Part shown: positions 1-8,428 of the stretch, piece after piece | Layout of the letters: each line of letters starts with the position of its first letter | How positions within the stretch are numbered: position 1 is the first letter of the stretch | NCBI RefSeq assembly: GCF_900114475.1 | Contig: NZ_FOTE01000002.1 | Location: forward strand, 496,001 to 560,000 | Direction of reading: 5' to 3' | Source: Paenibacillus sp. 1_12 | GTDB taxonomy: Bacteria; Bacillota; Bacilli; Paenibacillales; NBRC-103111 | DNA: 64,000 bases | Position numbers and translations under genes: made by a program | Notes under the pieces: generated by a model | What the model saw: the letters and a program-made list of their open reading frames with translations, nothing else | What the model was told of the DNA's origin: nothing | Database searches by the model: none

Positions 1-200
1 ATATCCTCGGAAAGATAAGAAACCTGCTGAGCTATTTTTTCAACGATCGTTTGATTATCTCTAACTATTTGCTTGCTCAAAATCGGGTTGACGTACAAAT
101 AAATCGAAAAGCTGCTCAAGCCGACCGAAAGTAATATGGATATAAAAGCAACCGCAGTAATTTTCACCTTAATATTCATTGATTTAAAAAAATGAGGCAT
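1..200 (-). CDS. Sensor histidine kinase, N-terminal fragment (cut by window edge)
   Basis: Only the first 66 or so codons lie in the window; the gene continues past base 1. The ATG at 198-200 is preceded on the minus strand by a good GGAGGG ribosome site. The visible protein begins with a short basic segment followed by one hydrophobic membrane helix (about residues 13-32) and the start of an extracellular region, as in YesM-type sugar-responsive histidine kinases. It lies 68 bases downstream of, and on the same strand as, a YesN-type response regulator, which is the usual arrangement for such pairs. The kinase domains themselves are not visible, so the family call rests on the membrane start and on context. 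Confidence 0.7.
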   Translation of the reverse strand, partial: MPHFFKSMNIKVKITAVAFISILLSVGLSSFSIYLYVNPILSKQIVRDNQTIVEKIAQQVSYLSED

Positions 201-268
201 TTGCCGGCCCTCCTCTACGATGAGTACGAAATCTCAAACCTCAAATGGAGAATCCTCAGGATATCGGA

Positions 269-1810
269 TTACAAATCACCAGGGTTAAGTCCGGTTACTT
301 TCTTAAATGTTTTAGAAAAATATTGCACGGTTTGATATCCAACCATCGAGCTGACCTCGTATACTTTATATTGGCCCGAAGCCAGCAGCTCCCTTGCCTT
401 TTCAATCCGGTATTGAGTCAGATAGGTGATGAAGGTAACACCTACCTCCTTCTTAAACAATTGGCTCGTATATATCAAGCTGAACCCCATCCGGTCCGCA
501 ATTTCGTTTAACGTAATGTCCTTAGAGTAATTGGCATGTATATATTGCAGCAGCTCCCTGATTTTTTTGCTATATTTCGAATTCGATTCTTCTTCCAGCC
601 TTGTGATCATGTGTTTGAACCATTCTGCAATCTGGTACACATTGCCCAGCTGCTGTAATTCAGACAAGGCATCAAAAGATTCGATCATCGGTGTTCCATG
701 CTTGGGAATTGCCTTCAAATTGATCAGACGAATCAGCTCAAAAATGCTGCTTTTAAGCGCTGACGTATCCTCAAGAGCCACGAGAAGGCGGCACAACAGC
801 ACATCAATTGCATCATTAACCATCGTATACTGCTCATGATTCAAATACTCCTGAATTTCTTTGAGCTTGAGATCTATGGAAGATTGCAGCTGCTGCCCGT
901 CGGGCTGCTTCCGGGGATGGACGAATATGGAGCTGCCTTTTTTAAATATTCTTAACGCATATAACTCCCTTGCTTTTTTTAGGCTTTCCCGAATTTCTCG
1001 GTGGTTTTCAAAAACAGGTCCAATAGCTACCGATATGGTACAAAAGAACGTATTAGTTACTTCGGATTGCAGATGACTCGCAAAATGGCTGCTGTATTCA
1101 AACACGGTTCGTTCGCTGCTGCGTTCTGGAATCTTGTAAAAAATAATATATTCATTATCGTGCACATCTACAATTTCAGCTTCAATATCACAAGATGAAC
1201 GCGCGTACATAAAATCGATAAATTTTTTTCTATCTACGGGGATAGATCTCTGGTGTGCATATTCCTGACTTGGCGGAGAGAGATCAAAGCCTAGCATACA
1301 TATGCCTGTTCTGCCCTTCCAACGAAATAGATCGTCTCTAACTATCATGCCAGCATCATCTATCATCGACTCCAACCGTTTGAGGAACATACGGAGCTGT
1401 TCTCTACGGGCGAGGTAGCCAACACTTTCTTCCTCCTGCAACTGCTGCTTTAATTTGTCCAACTCCTGAATTAATAAGGCGCCGTCCAATTCATGCTTGA
1501 GCACATAGGAATGGATACCCAACTGAATGGCCTGTCGTGCAAAATTAAAATCTCCATAGGATGTTAGCAGAATAATCTTTTTGTTTTTGCGAATTTGCAA
1601 AATGTTGGTGATCATCTCCAATCCGCCCATGACTGGCATCTTGATATCGGTTATAATAACATCCGGATTGTGCTCCAAAAAAGTGCGTAAACCCTCGCTG
1701 CCGTTCCTTGCTTCTGCAATGATTTCAAAGCCAAGCTGCTCCCAATCGATTAAATGCTTGATGTCCTCTCTTACAATATCTTCATCCTCGACAATCATGA
1801 CCTTCAACAT
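269..1810 (-). CDS. AraC-type response regulator (YesN family)
   Basis: The 513-residue protein has an N-terminal receiver domain (acidic pair near residues 8-10, phospho-acceptor Asp55 in VIITDIKMP, conserved Lys near 105). A long linker follows, then a C-terminal AraC double helix-turn-helix of about 100 residues ending in the family signature (VGYQTVQYFSKTFKKVTG). YesN-type regulators are phosphorylated by YesM-type kinases and activate nearby carbohydrate transport genes. The partner kinase gene starts 68 bases downstream. The target is probably the ABC importer at 3647-6957 or a system beyond the window edge; the sequence does not decide this. Confidence 0.92.
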   Translation of the reverse strand: MLKVMIVEDEDIVREDIKHLIDWEQLGFEIIAEARNGSEGLRTFLEHNPDVIITDIKMPVMGGLEMITNILQIRKNKKIILLTSYGDFNFARQAIQLGIHSYVLKHELDGALLIQELDKLKQQLQEEESVGYLARREQLRMFLKRLESMIDDAGMIVRDDLFRWKGRTGICMLGFDLSPPSQEYAHQRSIPVDRKKFIDFMYARSSCDIEAEIVDVHDNEYIIFYKIPERSSERTVFEYSSHFASHLQSEVTNTFFCTISVAIGPVFENHREIRESLKKARELYALRIFKKGSSIFVHPRKQPDGQQLQSSIDLKLKEIQEYLNHEQYTMVNDAIDVLLCRLLVALEDTSALKSSIFELIRLINLKAIPKHGTPMIESFDALSELQQLGNVYQIAEWFKHMITRLEEESNSKYSKKIRELLQYIHANYSKDITLNEIADRMGFSLIYTSQLFKKEVGVTFITYLTQYRIEKARELLASGQYKVYEVSSMVGYQTVQYFSKTFKKVTGLNPGDL

Positions 1811-2068
1811 TTTTTCTCCCCCCTTACTGCAACCGTTTGTTTATGAATCATACAATTCCACACTTCAAACTGCATAAATCAATTTGTTGAACTTCATATT
1901 TTTTGAAACCGCATACATAATTATCTAACTAATGTGAAAATATATCTAATACTACCATATTTATTTTGAATAATGAAGATTGTGCAGTGCGGGGTTTGGA
2001 GCTTAAAGAGGCGATTTCGAACTACCACACTGCTATGATTCAGACTATCAGAAAATATTGGATTATTG
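1811..2068. other. Intergenic stretch with no recognised element
   Basis: This AT-rich 258-base gap separates two minus-strand genes. It should hold the promoter of the response regulator, but I found no convincing -35/-10 pair, terminator or repeat in it. Confidence 0.4.
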
Positions 2069-2530
2069 TCAGAATGTCATTTGTTTATTCAGCAGCTTAA
2101 ATATAGCAATACCGAGTCCGATACCGAGAAATGCAAATAACATGGGCATCCATACGGGACCCAACAAAATGCCGAAGATGGTCAAACGCTCCGAATAAAT
2201 CAATCCCACTGTACCAAAAAATGCTCCAACCACATAAGGCAGATAAGCATAAGGTGAGGTTTCTCCACCATCTTTATAGGCATCCCACATGCCGAACATA
2301 TAAACGCACGGGTAAAACATCAGCCAATGATAATCTGTATGTTCAATTGAGCTTAAGATCTCGCCGTTAAAGCTAAGAATGATGATTTGATTCAAATGAG
2401 CATTCGAATTGATAACAAACTCCAACACAATCAGAACTGCGCCTTTGATATATTTTTTATTTAATATTTGTCCAAAACCGGGAAATGCAATACTCCACAA
2501 TAGCTTTTCAATTTTATTGGAACTTTTCAT
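2069..2530 (-). CDS. Small conserved membrane protein of unknown function
   Basis: A 153-residue protein with about four hydrophobic segments. It opens with a motif (SIAFPGFGQILNKKY) that resembles the start of TM2-like membrane proteins: a Pro-Gly-Gly-Gln turn followed by a basic patch. A conserved-looking YPCVYMFGMWDAYKDGG segment in the centre suggests a family of its own. I do not recognise a function. It stands alone between the two-component pair and the DoxX gene and shows no operon link to either. No catalytic residues are evident, and a role in membrane stress or sporulation would be guesswork. Confidence 0.7.
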   Translation of the reverse strand: MKSSNKIEKLLWSIAFPGFGQILNKKYIKGAVLIVLEFVINSNAHLNQIIILSFNGEILSSIEHTDYHWLMFYPCVYMFGMWDAYKDGGETSPYAYLPYVVGAFFGTVGLIYSERLTIFGILLGPVWMPMLFAFLGIGLGIAIFKLLNKQMTF

Positions 2531-2730
2531 AGGCTAGTCGGGAAGGTAGATTCAGGTTGGAGCGGGTCTTCAGCTGTAAGTTGCCACCCCATCTTAAAAG
2601 AGGATACAAACATATATGGCATAATACCATTTGCTTCATTTCAATTTCTCCCTTTACCGTTTCGTTCATTTAGTATGGGAACTTTATAACATATTTATGT
2701 AACATGACATGCATATTATGAAATTTCAAA

Positions 2731-2776
2731 TAAATCGCACTCCATCAGGCCTGTAGGGTCTGCAGAGTGCGATTTA
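2731..2776 (-). terminator. Rho-independent terminator of the DoxX gene
   Basis: An 11-bp perfect stem (AAATCGCACTC / GAGTGCGATTT) is followed on the minus strand by a T-rich run. It starts about 45 bases after the DoxX stop codon. The plus-strand side also has some T residues, so it may act in both directions. Confidence 0.75.
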
Positions 2777-2822
2777 CTTTACAAACTTTTATTTGAAATC
2801 CTACACGCCATTATGATTATCC

Positions 2823-3218
2823 TTATTTAAAAAGAACATCTAGCGAATAGGCACCTGCACCGTTTAAGGCAATTCCAATTACGACGGCAATGAGAACCAG
2901 CGGATATTCATAGCCGTTGGCCGCTGCCCAGATACCATTTTTACCGTGAACCTTGAAGGCTCCAATCATCGTAGCCGTAATCAGAACTGCGGCAACAGGA
3001 GTCAACCAGCCCAAAGTGAACAGTGCGCCTCCCAGCAATTCCATAAAACCGGCGATAACCGCCATAGTTACTCCCGGTTTAATGCCAACGGATTCCATCC
3101 AACCACCCGTTCCTTTAGGACCATAGCCACCAAACCAACCGAACAATTTTTGTGCTCCATGACCCACAAACAACAAACCAACGACCAAACGAATCAATAA
3201 TAAGCCTAATGCTACCAT
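2823..3218 (-). CDS. DoxX family membrane protein (MhqP-like)
   Basis: A 131-residue protein with four predicted membrane helices. The DoxX signature is visible: LIRLVVGLLFVGHGAQKLFGWFG at the start, a GTGGWMESVG segment, and the glycine-rich EL-x-GG-x-x-x-x-x-G-x-LTP motif in helix 2. DoxX proteins are linked to quinone and thiol redox homeostasis; B. subtilis MhqP (YdfP) belongs to this family and is controlled by the quinone-sensing repressor MhqR. Here the gene has an unusually long leader of about 200 bases. That leader starts at a promoter overlapped by an MhqR-box-like palindrome and contains a tiny Cys-containing reading frame. The start is set by a GGAGG site nine bases upstream of the ATG. 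Confidence 0.88.
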   Translation of the reverse strand: MVALGLLLIRLVVGLLFVGHGAQKLFGWFGGYGPKGTGGWMESVGIKPGVTMAVIAGFMELLGGALFTLGWLTPVAAVLITATMIGAFKVHGKNGIWAAANGYEYPLVLIAVVIGIALNGAGAYSLDVLFK

Positions 3219-3250
3219 AATAACCAGCCTCCAATTAGTTTTAATTAAAT

Positions 3251-3269
3251 ATTCTTTAATTTAAGATAT
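3251..3269. promoter_or_regulatory. Degenerate second operator-like palindrome upstream of doxX
   Basis: An imperfect palindrome (ATTCTTTAATTTAAGATAT) shares the TCTTTAATT core with the perfect palindrome 170 bases further upstream. It lies only 33 bases before the DoxX start codon, so a bound repressor could act as a roadblock. It is much less symmetric than the upstream site. Confidence 0.35.
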
Positions 3270-3340
3270 CTGACGCAATAACGCCATGTTGCTTGCTTTT
3301 TGATTAATGCCACTCTTTTTTTTAGAACTTAAGCTATGAA

Positions 3341-3397
3341 TCAATCTCTTGACTCAAAGCAGTATGCGCAGATCCAGGCATGTTTATGGCCATTCAT
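3341..3397 (-). CDS. Possible 18-residue leader peptide with a CxxC-type motif
   Basis: In the doxX leader, a good GGAGGC ribosome site three bases before an ATG opens an 18-codon frame (MNGHKHAWICAYCFESRD) that ends in TGA. The peptide contains two cysteines (ICAYC). The frame lies about 35 bases after the predicted transcription start and ends about 120 bases before the DoxX ATG. A Cys-containing leader in front of a redox-stress gene could sense cysteine charging or thiol damage, or act as a small redox protein. It could also be chance; the ribosome site is the main support. Confidence 0.4.
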   Translation of the reverse strand: MNGHKHAWICAYCFESRD

Positions 3398-3426
3398 TTC
3401 GCCTCCAATTTTATCTCGTTATTAAG

Positions 3427-3467
3427 TATCTTTAATTAAAGATAAACTAATAACGAATATTTGTCAA
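3427..3467 (-). promoter_or_regulatory. doxX promoter with overlapping MhqR-like operator
   Basis: On the minus strand a consensus -35 (TTGACA, 3462-3467) and a -10 (TATCTT, 3439-3444) are separated by exactly 17 bases. A perfect 18-bp palindrome, TATCTTTAATTAAAGATA (3427-3444), covers the -10 and the start point, an ideal repressor position. The published MhqR box of B. subtilis, as I recall it (TATCTCGAATTCGAGATA), differs at only four inner positions. The gene controlled is a DoxX/MhqP-type protein, so the match in both operator and target is mutually supporting. No mhqR gene is in the window. Confidence 0.72.
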
Positions 3468-3646
3468 CAACCATTTTAATATTAATTGCACAAGGCTCAC
3501 TGACGTCGATTTGTTCATTCCGGTGAACGGAGGCTTGATTTGCTGCTCAGCGCTTATGATTGCTGTCATGCCAACAGCTAAGCTCTTTGCAAATCAAGCC
3601 GACTTCATCGTTCCTCGCTTAAATGGAATCTCAGCGCTATCGTTAT

Positions 3647-5128
3647 TTATGGCTGAATACCATAGTTATTATCGGCGTTCCATTTATTCTCCTCTTTCTT
3701 TTGCTTCACACCATCCAGCATAACCTTTTTCAAATCATTCAAATACTTCTCCAAGGGAAGTGAGCCTTCCAAATACAGCTGGCCCAGCTTTTGATTATTC
3801 TCTGTAACATTTTTGTCGACCTCGCCGCCATAAATGTTCAGCTTCATCGGATCGCCTACGAAGGCGAAGCCTTTTAGATTATCCGGCAGATCTGCGGTCG
3901 AGGTAGCCGGGGTCCGGTAAAGCTTTTGAGCATGTAGACCCTGAATCTGGGAAGAGGTTACAAAAGCCATAAAATCAATGGCTGCGTCAAGCTTTTCTGG
4001 CTTAATCGATTTGGGAATAGCCATATTGCCAGCGGGTACACCGCCAATCTCCATCAGCTTGCCTACTGCATCAGGATGGTTTTCTTTGGTCAAATACGGC
4101 AGCGGGAAAGCGGCCATCTCAAACTTGCGTGCACTGGATTCATACAGCACCTTGCTCTGCCCGGAGGTTCTCATAATCATCGCAACTTCCCCGCGCAGAA
4201 ACATGTCAGTGGACGTATTAAAATCGATACCATTATAGCCCTTCGGCCAATACTGACTCCAGTTTTTGATAATCGGGAAAACATCCTTGTATGGAGATTG
4301 GGTTATATCGACAATCCCTTGATCCACTGCACGGGTATACTCATTAATCTCGATAAAGCCGTTATGACTCACATCCATCTTGTCATATTGTCCGGCAATT
4401 AGCTCCTCAGTCAGAATTCGGGTCGTCCAGCTGTAGTTATAATCCCCTGGTTTCGTGTTCGGAAAACCGAATGGTGTTACCCCTGATTTTTTTAGCTTTT
4501 CTTGAATATCCAGAAACTCATTCCACGTTGTAGGCACTTTCTGGATACCTGCTTTGGCAAACAGATCCTTATTGTATAAAATACGCACAGAATCAATGCT
4601 GGCAGGAACACTTGCGTACGTTTTATTGTCACCTAACAAGCGCTGCAGCACTGATTTAGGGAATACCTCATCCCATGATTTGCCGCCTAGATTAGCATTT
4701 TTCTTACTGTAAAAAGGAGTCAGATCCATGAGAAGACCTTTCTTCAAATCCTCCTGGTCCCATATATACCGTGTTGTAAAAAGATCCGGGGCGGTGCCTC
4801 CGATCAACTGCGTCGTCACCCACGCCCGATGCTGCTCCACACCTCCGAAATTTTGCAGCTGCAGATTGATCTTCACGTTCGGGTTTTTCTGCGCATACAT
4901 GTTCACGGTTTCCTCCCAAACTTGCTGTTCGGTCTGATCTCCACTCACCTCTGTCGTAAACATGACATTAAGCTCTGTCTTGGCGCCTGTGCCTGCGGAA
5001 GCCCCTGTTGAATTACCCGAGCCTGTTTCACCTGATGATGTGCCGGAGCATCCAGCTGCTACCGTAAATGCCATTCCTAACGTCAAAAGCTTGCATGAAG
5101 CTTGTTTCCTTCGTATTGCTGTGATCAT
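3647..5128 (-). CDS. ABC sugar transporter, extracellular solute-binding lipoprotein (family 1)
   Basis: A 493-residue lipoprotein. An N-terminal basic region and hydrophobic core end in the lipobox VAAGC (Cys near residue 27), followed by a Ser/Gly/Thr-rich tether. The body has the type 1 carbohydrate-binding fold layout, with ELNVMFTTEVSGD at the first strand, a central YNKDLFAKAGIQKVPTTWNEF hinge segment typical of maltose-like binding proteins, and a helical C-terminus. It captures an oligosaccharide outside the cell for the two permeases encoded just upstream (5182-6003 and 6016-6957). No ATPase gene is present; such systems commonly use a shared MsmX-type ATPase. The sulfatase upstream in the same operon suggests a sulfated glycan ligand. 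Confidence 0.9.
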   Translation of the reverse strand: MITAIRRKQASCKLLTLGMAFTVAAGCSGTSSGETGSGNSTGASAGTGAKTELNVMFTTEVSGDQTEQQVWEETVNMYAQKNPNVKINLQLQNFGGVEQHRAWVTTQLIGGTAPDLFTTRYIWDQEDLKKGLLMDLTPFYSKKNANLGGKSWDEVFPKSVLQRLLGDNKTYASVPASIDSVRILYNKDLFAKAGIQKVPTTWNEFLDIQEKLKKSGVTPFGFPNTKPGDYNYSWTTRILTEELIAGQYDKMDVSHNGFIEINEYTRAVDQGIVDITQSPYKDVFPIIKNWSQYWPKGYNGIDFNTSTDMFLRGEVAMIMRTSGQSKVLYESSARKFEMAAFPLPYLTKENHPDAVGKLMEIGGVPAGNMAIPKSIKPEKLDAAIDFMAFVTSSQIQGLHAQKLYRTPATSTADLPDNLKGFAFVGDPMKLNIYGGEVDKNVTENNQKLGQLYLEGSLPLEKYLNDLKKVMLDGVKQKKEENKWNADNNYGIQP

Positions 5129-5181
5129 GGTTCAACACCCTTCCATTGTCTTCATCATATTTCTTTATACAGCCGTAAAAG

Positions 5182-6003
5182 CTACCCTTTCATCGCTCCA
5201 GAGGTGATTCCGCTTATAAAGGAGCGGGTGGCGAATACAAACAAGACGAGCAGCGGCACTGAAGCGATGACATATCCGGCAAACTGCATTCCCTGTACCT
5301 GATCCAACGGTCCTTTGATGTTGCTGAGCGCCAAAATGATCGGGCGAGCGCGATCCCCCGAGGTCACGACCAGTGGCCAAATATAGTTGTTCCAGCCGGT
5401 CAGCGCGTTCATGATAGCCACCGTCGCAATGACGGGCTGGGACAGCGGCACTACCATTTGCCAAAAAATTCTCAGATCACCCGCCCCCTCCAGCTCGGCC
5501 GCTTCCAATAAGCTTCTGGAAATCCCCTCGAAAAAGGTTCTCATCAGCATGGTCGCCAGCGCGGAAGCCCCAGCCATCGGCCCAAAAATTTGTGCCCAGT
5601 GCGTATTAAGCAGACCCAGGTTTTTGAACAATATGAATTGGGGTATCAGCAGCAGAAATCCGGGTACCATCAACAACATGAGGATAAGCGAATACAATAT
5701 TCCTTTGCCTGGGAAGCTGAATCTGGCGAATGCATAACCCGCAAGTGTCGAATTGATAAGTACACAGACGATAATGCCTGTCGTAATCAGAATCGAATTC
5801 ACGATGAACGGCCACGTTTGTTTGAAGGCACCTATATAATTATCGATGTGCAGCGGGAATGCAGGAGTCCAGAAGCTGTGAATGATCTGATCCTGAAACT
5901 TTACGGAGCTCATCAGCAGCATATAAAAGGGAAACAGTGTTAATGCGACCAGTAACCATAAAGTCAGTTGGTTGGCAGCGGCTCCAAATGAAAATTTACG
6001 CAT
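5182..6003 (-). CDS. Carbohydrate ABC transporter permease (MalG type)
   Basis: A 273-residue inner-membrane protein with six predicted helices. The cytoplasmic EAA loop, which docks onto the ATPase, is visible at about residues 167-190 (LLEAAELEGAGDLRIFW followed by PLSQP), and the C-terminus ends in the common FISGITSGAMKG pattern of this family. It pairs with the MalF-type permease encoded 12 bases upstream and with the binding protein encoded 53 bases downstream. The three genes and the sulfatase in front of them form one minus-strand operon. Confidence 0.93.
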   Translation of the reverse strand: MRKFSFGAAANQLTLWLLVALTLFPFYMLLMSSVKFQDQIIHSFWTPAFPLHIDNYIGAFKQTWPFIVNSILITTGIIVCVLINSTLAGYAFARFSFPGKGILYSLILMLLMVPGFLLLIPQFILFKNLGLLNTHWAQIFGPMAGASALATMLMRTFFEGISRSLLEAAELEGAGDLRIFWQMVVPLSQPVIATVAIMNALTGWNNYIWPLVVTSGDRARPIILALSNIKGPLDQVQGMQFAGYVIASVPLLVLFVFATRSFISGITSGAMKG

Positions 6004-6015
6004 GTTCTCCTCCCT

Positions 6016-6957
6016 TTAATCCAGCTTTTCCGTTTGTTTCATTACTTTGTTAGCGACAAAAGTAAATACGATGAGAATAAGGAACATCAGCACGCCAATA
6101 GCAGAAGCGTATCCCAGCTCGTTATACTCAAAGCCTTTCTTATATAAATAAAGAGCAGGGGTTAACGTCGTAAACCCAGGACCTCCGTTTGTCAGAACCA
6201 ACACATTTTCAAAGCTTTGATATTGATGAATGAATGCAAGAATGACTACGAGCCTGATCTGATTCTTGATTAATGGCAGCTCGATATACCAAAAGCGCTG
6301 CCAGCCGTTCATACCGTCCAGCTTTCCGACCTCAAACAGCTCCGGGGAAATGGTGAGGAGTCCTGCTAAATAAATCAGGAAATAAATACCGCCAATCCAT
6401 GGGAAATTGACGAATACAATCGATACCAGCGCTGTCGTGCTTTCCCCCAACCAAGCGTGGGTCCATGATTCCAGACCGAGCTGTCTAAGCATTGTATTCA
6501 GAACACCGTTGCTCAAGTAAATCCATCGCCACAATAAAAAAATGATAATATAAGGAACAACCATGGGGACGAGGAACAAGACACGATAAGCATGCTGAAG
6601 CTTTTTATTGGAATGAAACACGCCTACAGCCGCATACAACGGTAAGGTCAACTGAATGATGACAAAGCAGACCGTTAGCAGCGTGACATTTTTAAGAGAG
6701 ACATAAAAGGTCGGATCACTAGCAAGCTTGACGAAGTTATCCAAACCTACAAAAGTGTTGATATTCGCCCCGTTCCACTGATAGAGCGACTTGAAGATAG
6801 CTGTAAAAAACGGGTAATACTTGAACAAACCCATAGAGAGAAAAATGGGTACCAGAAAGGAGTAGGCGATGATATTTTTTTTCAGCTTCCTCCTCCGTTT
6901 CAATGCCAAATCCGTCGTGGTTCGGTTCATAGCTGCACCGGAATGGGACTCTGTCAT
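6016..6957 (-). CDS. Carbohydrate ABC transporter permease (MalF/UgpA type)
   Basis: About 313 residues with six membrane helices. The start chosen here is the ATG at 6955-6957, because a GAAAGGAGAA ribosome site lies directly before it; an upstream ATG at 6996 in the same frame lacks a site. The EAA-type loop (VGKLDGMNGWQRFWYIELP) and the NGGPGFTTLTPALYLYKKGF stretch are typical of sugar permeases of this class. It forms the heterodimeric channel with the MalG-type permease downstream and lies directly after the sulfatase gene, pointing to import of the sulfatase's product or substrate. Confidence 0.93.
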   Translation of the reverse strand: MTESHSGAAMNRTTTDLALKRRRKLKKNIIAYSFLVPIFLSMGLFKYYPFFTAIFKSLYQWNGANINTFVGLDNFVKLASDPTFYVSLKNVTLLTVCFVIIQLTLPLYAAVGVFHSNKKLQHAYRVLFLVPMVVPYIIIFLLWRWIYLSNGVLNTMLRQLGLESWTHAWLGESTTALVSIVFVNFPWIGGIYFLIYLAGLLTISPELFEVGKLDGMNGWQRFWYIELPLIKNQIRLVVILAFIHQYQSFENVLVLTNGGPGFTTLTPALYLYKKGFEYNELGYASAIGVLMFLILIVFTFVANKVMKQTEKLD

Positions 6958-6998
6958 TGTGCCTTCTCCTTTCTCAGGTAGTGTATTTAAAGACATGA

Positions 6999-8387
6999 CT
7001 AAAGCTTGTTATTGTGCAGCAGTTGGTTACGCATCCACTCACTCTGCACCAAACCGTCGCCTTCCGCAGACAGTCGTTCGTAAAGTGTGCGCCTATAGGT
7101 CTTGATAAGCTCCGAACAACCCGGATCATGGATGAGATTGTTCAATTCATGAGGATCCTGCTCCAAATCATATAATTCATCGATATCCGTCGTATTCCAA
7201 ATATATTTCCAGCTATCGGTGCGAAGCATTCTTTGCGTATACAATCCAAATTGCTGACCGTTATAGGTGGAGACTACCTCTTTCCTCCAATCGGGTACAG
7301 GCTCCTGATTCAATAGTGGCATCAGTGAGCTGCCATGGAAAAATGTTGGGATAGGCAATTGCAGATCCTCCAACAAGGTAGGTGGCAAATCCAGCATATT
7401 ATAAACAAACTGCTCACATACACGACCTTGACCCGTCATCCCGGGATATTTGATAATCAGAGGAATCTTGACCACATCGTCATATAAAACATAATGCTTG
7501 TCGATCATTCGATGAGAGCCGCACATATCGCCATGATCTGAGGTAAAGATGACGATGGTTCGGTCCGCTGCGTTCGATTGCTCAAGTTCTTGAAGCACCT
7601 TTCCTATCGCATCATCTGCTTGACTGATTACACCATAATAGCGGGCCACGATAGGGGCCCATTCCTCCCAGGTAAAGTCCTGAATCTGCCAGCTGTGCAG
7701 CTGCTGCTTTTGAATATACGGTTTGTTGGCAAAGGTTTCGTTAAAGCTGCCCCAGATTGGAATATCCTCAGGATGGTACATGTCTGCAAAACGGCCTGAG
7801 GGCCTACACGGCAGGTGCGGCTCGGTAAAATTAAGCTGGATATACCAAGGCTGATCCCCTCCTTCCAGCTCTCGAATCGTTGCGCACGCCTGATCTGCAA
7901 GCCAGTGGGTCTTGGAATGCTCCACAGGAACGGGATCCCGTTCACCAAAATAACCGGCTTCATATCTGACATTAGGGTAAGCTTGGGCCAACATTTCCTT
8001 ATATCCATCAAATCCTGTATAGCTGTCATAGCCGTAAGCAAGGGGCGACAGCTCTGGATGCACATCCCATTTACCGAGAAATACATTCGTATAGTCGAGT
8101 TTATGAAGCTCCCTCGGCCAAGCATATTCCTCCGGCTCCAGTGCCGAGATGCGCAGTCCATTTTTAAAATTCCAAAGCGCCCCAAAGGTTTCCGGCCTTC
8201 GACCGTTTATTAAGGCCTGTCTGGAGGGACAGCAAATCGGTATGGGGGTAAACGCGTTCGAGAACCAAACACCTTCCGAGGCCAACCGGTCAATATGGGG
8301 AGTATGAACCGGATAGGCTCCGCTATAGCCGACGCAATCGTAACGCAGCTGATCGAGCATAATAAACAATATGTTCGGGGATTTCAT
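6999..8387 (-). CDS. Sulfatase, type I, formylglycine-dependent
   Basis: A 462-residue cytoplasmic-looking sulfatase (no signal peptide). The first metal-binding motif NILFIMLDQLRYDCVG is at residues 5-20. The maturation signature CCPSRQALINGR has its modifiable Cys at residue 52 (C-x-P-S-R), so the enzyme should carry formylglycine. A second metal site is at VIFTSDHGDMCGSH, and the C-terminal YDLEQDPHELNNL segment is common in glycan sulfatases. It likely removes sulfate esters from imported oligosaccharides. It heads the operon with the importer at 3647-6957. Of the three sulfatase-fold proteins in the region only this one has the Cys. No maturase gene (FGE or anSME) is seen in the window. 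Confidence 0.92.
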   Translation of the reverse strand: MKSPNILFIMLDQLRYDCVGYSGAYPVHTPHIDRLASEGVWFSNAFTPIPICCPSRQALINGRRPETFGALWNFKNGLRISALEPEEYAWPRELHKLDYTNVFLGKWDVHPELSPLAYGYDSYTGFDGYKEMLAQAYPNVRYEAGYFGERDPVPVEHSKTHWLADQACATIRELEGGDQPWYIQLNFTEPHLPCRPSGRFADMYHPEDIPIWGSFNETFANKPYIQKQQLHSWQIQDFTWEEWAPIVARYYGVISQADDAIGKVLQELEQSNAADRTIVIFTSDHGDMCGSHRMIDKHYVLYDDVVKIPLIIKYPGMTGQGRVCEQFVYNMLDLPPTLLEDLQLPIPTFFHGSSLMPLLNQEPVPDWRKEVVSTYNGQQFGLYTQRMLRTDSWKYIWNTTDIDELYDLEQDPHELNNLIHDPGCSELIKTYRRTLYERLSAEGDGLVQSEWMRNQLLHNNKL

Positions 8388-8428
8388 CGTATCTCCGCTC
8401 CTTCTCCTTCATTTCCCAGCGTTCCTCT

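Larger units (their letters stand above)
3219..3646. other. Intergenic region between doxX and a solute-binding protein gene
   Basis: The left two thirds is the doxX control region (degenerate palindrome, 18-codon frame, promoter with operator). Bases 3470-3646 hold no recognised promoter, gene or repeat. The upstream gene runs on the same strand and ends at 3647. Confidence 0.6.

Noticed and set aside
7628-8185. 185-codon frame inside the sulfatase gene
   Set aside because: It is a same-strand alternative frame of a clear sulfatase, without a start signal or family motifs.
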